A stretch of 14,542 nt of DNA from Tardiphaga sp. Lineage in GTDB: Bacteria > Pseudomonadota > Alphaproteobacteria > Rhizobiales > Xanthobacteraceae. Below, piece by piece: positions 14,261 through 14,542 of the stretch. The position numbers and the translations under genes are program-made. Positions within the stretch are counted from its first letter, which is position 1; the number at the start of each line of letters is the position of its first letter. Below the pieces are notes generated by a model that saw only the letters and a list, made by a program, of their open reading frames with translations, was not told the DNA's origin and ran no database searches. The DNA lies in contig JAQGJY010000247.1 of assembly GCA_028290325.1 (NCBI GenBank), positions 1-14,542 on the forward strand, given 5' to 3'.

Positions 14261-14542
14261 AAGATGAAGCAGGCGCCTGGCAGCGATGGTCACATGACCA
14301 TGGGCCGGGAGCGCGCGAGGGTGTCTGGTGACACCCGCGTGTTTGGGGCGTCGGTTTTGGTTAGCTGAAGGAGCAAGCCAGAAACCGTAAAACGGGCTCA
14401 GAACACGCGGCTCGCGGGGACCTGGAGGATTCCCTGGACGGTTGAGGTCCGGAATCAGTAGGTCGTGGCCCTCGTATGGAACAAGAAGGCGGCGGTTTCA
14501 AGATCAAAGATCGAATATTCTATCGCAACGCAAAATCATTGC
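14244..14542. other. upstream region of the helicase gene
   Basis: These 299 bases probably hold the helicase promoter and leader. Two clear stems are visible: GGGTGTC-TGGT-GACACCC (14319-14336), which can be lengthened by the flanking GCG/CGC, and ATGGTCA-CA-TGACCAT (14286-14301). The far right end (14480-14542) is AT-richer and contains GATAGAATATTC on the minus strand, a possible promoter area, but I cannot place hexamers with confidence. A plus-strand frame opens at 14476. Confidence 0.4.
14476..14542 (+). CDS. possible start of a divergent gene, cut by the window edge
   Basis: An ATG at 14476 opens a frame (MEQEGGGFKIKDRIFYRNAK...) that stays open for 22 codons to the end of the window. 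No good ribosome binding site precedes it; CGTGGCCCTCGT lies upstream. The composition is plausible for a protein but too short to identify. It may equally be chance. Confidence 0.2.
   Translation, partial: MEQEGGGFKIKDRIFYRNAKSL

Noticed and set aside
14395..14460. Nested inverted repeats (GGACCT/AGGTCC and GATTCC/GGAATC) resembling a structured RNA
   Set aside because: The arms are only six bases long and interleaved, with no match to any RNA family I know; they are likely chance.
1..14542. CRISPR arrays, tRNA or rRNA genes, insertion sequences or phage genes
   Set aside because: I looked for regular spacer repeats, cloverleaf-like segments and transposase-like frames and saw none. The only direct repeats are those listed.

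Overview
The window comes from an alphaproteobacterium with GC-rich DNA. The wording of the Tad proteins (TadB ending in KKMINFDF) and the pairing of an extended IF-1 with an RhlE-type helicase suggest the Bradyrhizobium / Rhodopseudomonas / Nitrobacter / Afipia group. That placement is from memory of these families, not from a search.

Positions 81-9291 (minus strand) hold a nearly complete Tad/Flp (Cpa) pilus locus. Reading leftwards in transcription order: Flp pilin (9291-9127), an intrinsic terminator (9104-9073), an unrecognised 44-residue membrane protein (9043-8909), prepilin peptidase CpaA, then the tightly packed series cpaB-cpaC-cpaD-cpaE-cpaF-tadB-tadC. Junctions in the series are 1- to 4-base overlaps or gaps of 10-35 bases, so it is probably one operon, with a candidate promoter just upstream of cpaB. 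CpaC is the outer-membrane secretin, CpaD its lipoprotein partner and CpaB a periplasmic accessory protein. CpaE is a MinD-like localisation ATPase, CpaF the secretion motor, and TadB/TadC the inner-membrane platform. Tad genes for TadD/TadG-type proteins are not visible here.

Positions 9716-11616 (plus strand, divergent) carry three pilus genes: a small exported protein that looks like the N-terminal domain of CpaC on its own, then TadE-like and TadF-like pseudopilins. All three pilin-like proteins share the G|XXXXE[FY] processing motif that CpaA would cut. The plus-strand series ends in a tandem array of GC-rich hairpins (11635-11762) that faces the convergent csp gene.

Positions 11843-14243 (minus strand) are a separate RNA-handling group: a DEAD-box RNA helicase (TTG start, long basic low-complexity tail), a second-type IF-1 with an Arg/Gly/Pro-rich tail, and a CspA-family cold-shock protein. 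Together they look like a cold or stress translation module.

The most unusual feature is in TadB. It is 447 residues, where relatives without an insert are about 325. The extra ~120 residues sit in a loop predicted to be periplasmic and read like the C-terminal Ig-like domain of the flagellar hook-cap protein FlgD. This would be a flagellar assembly domain built into a pilus secretion platform.
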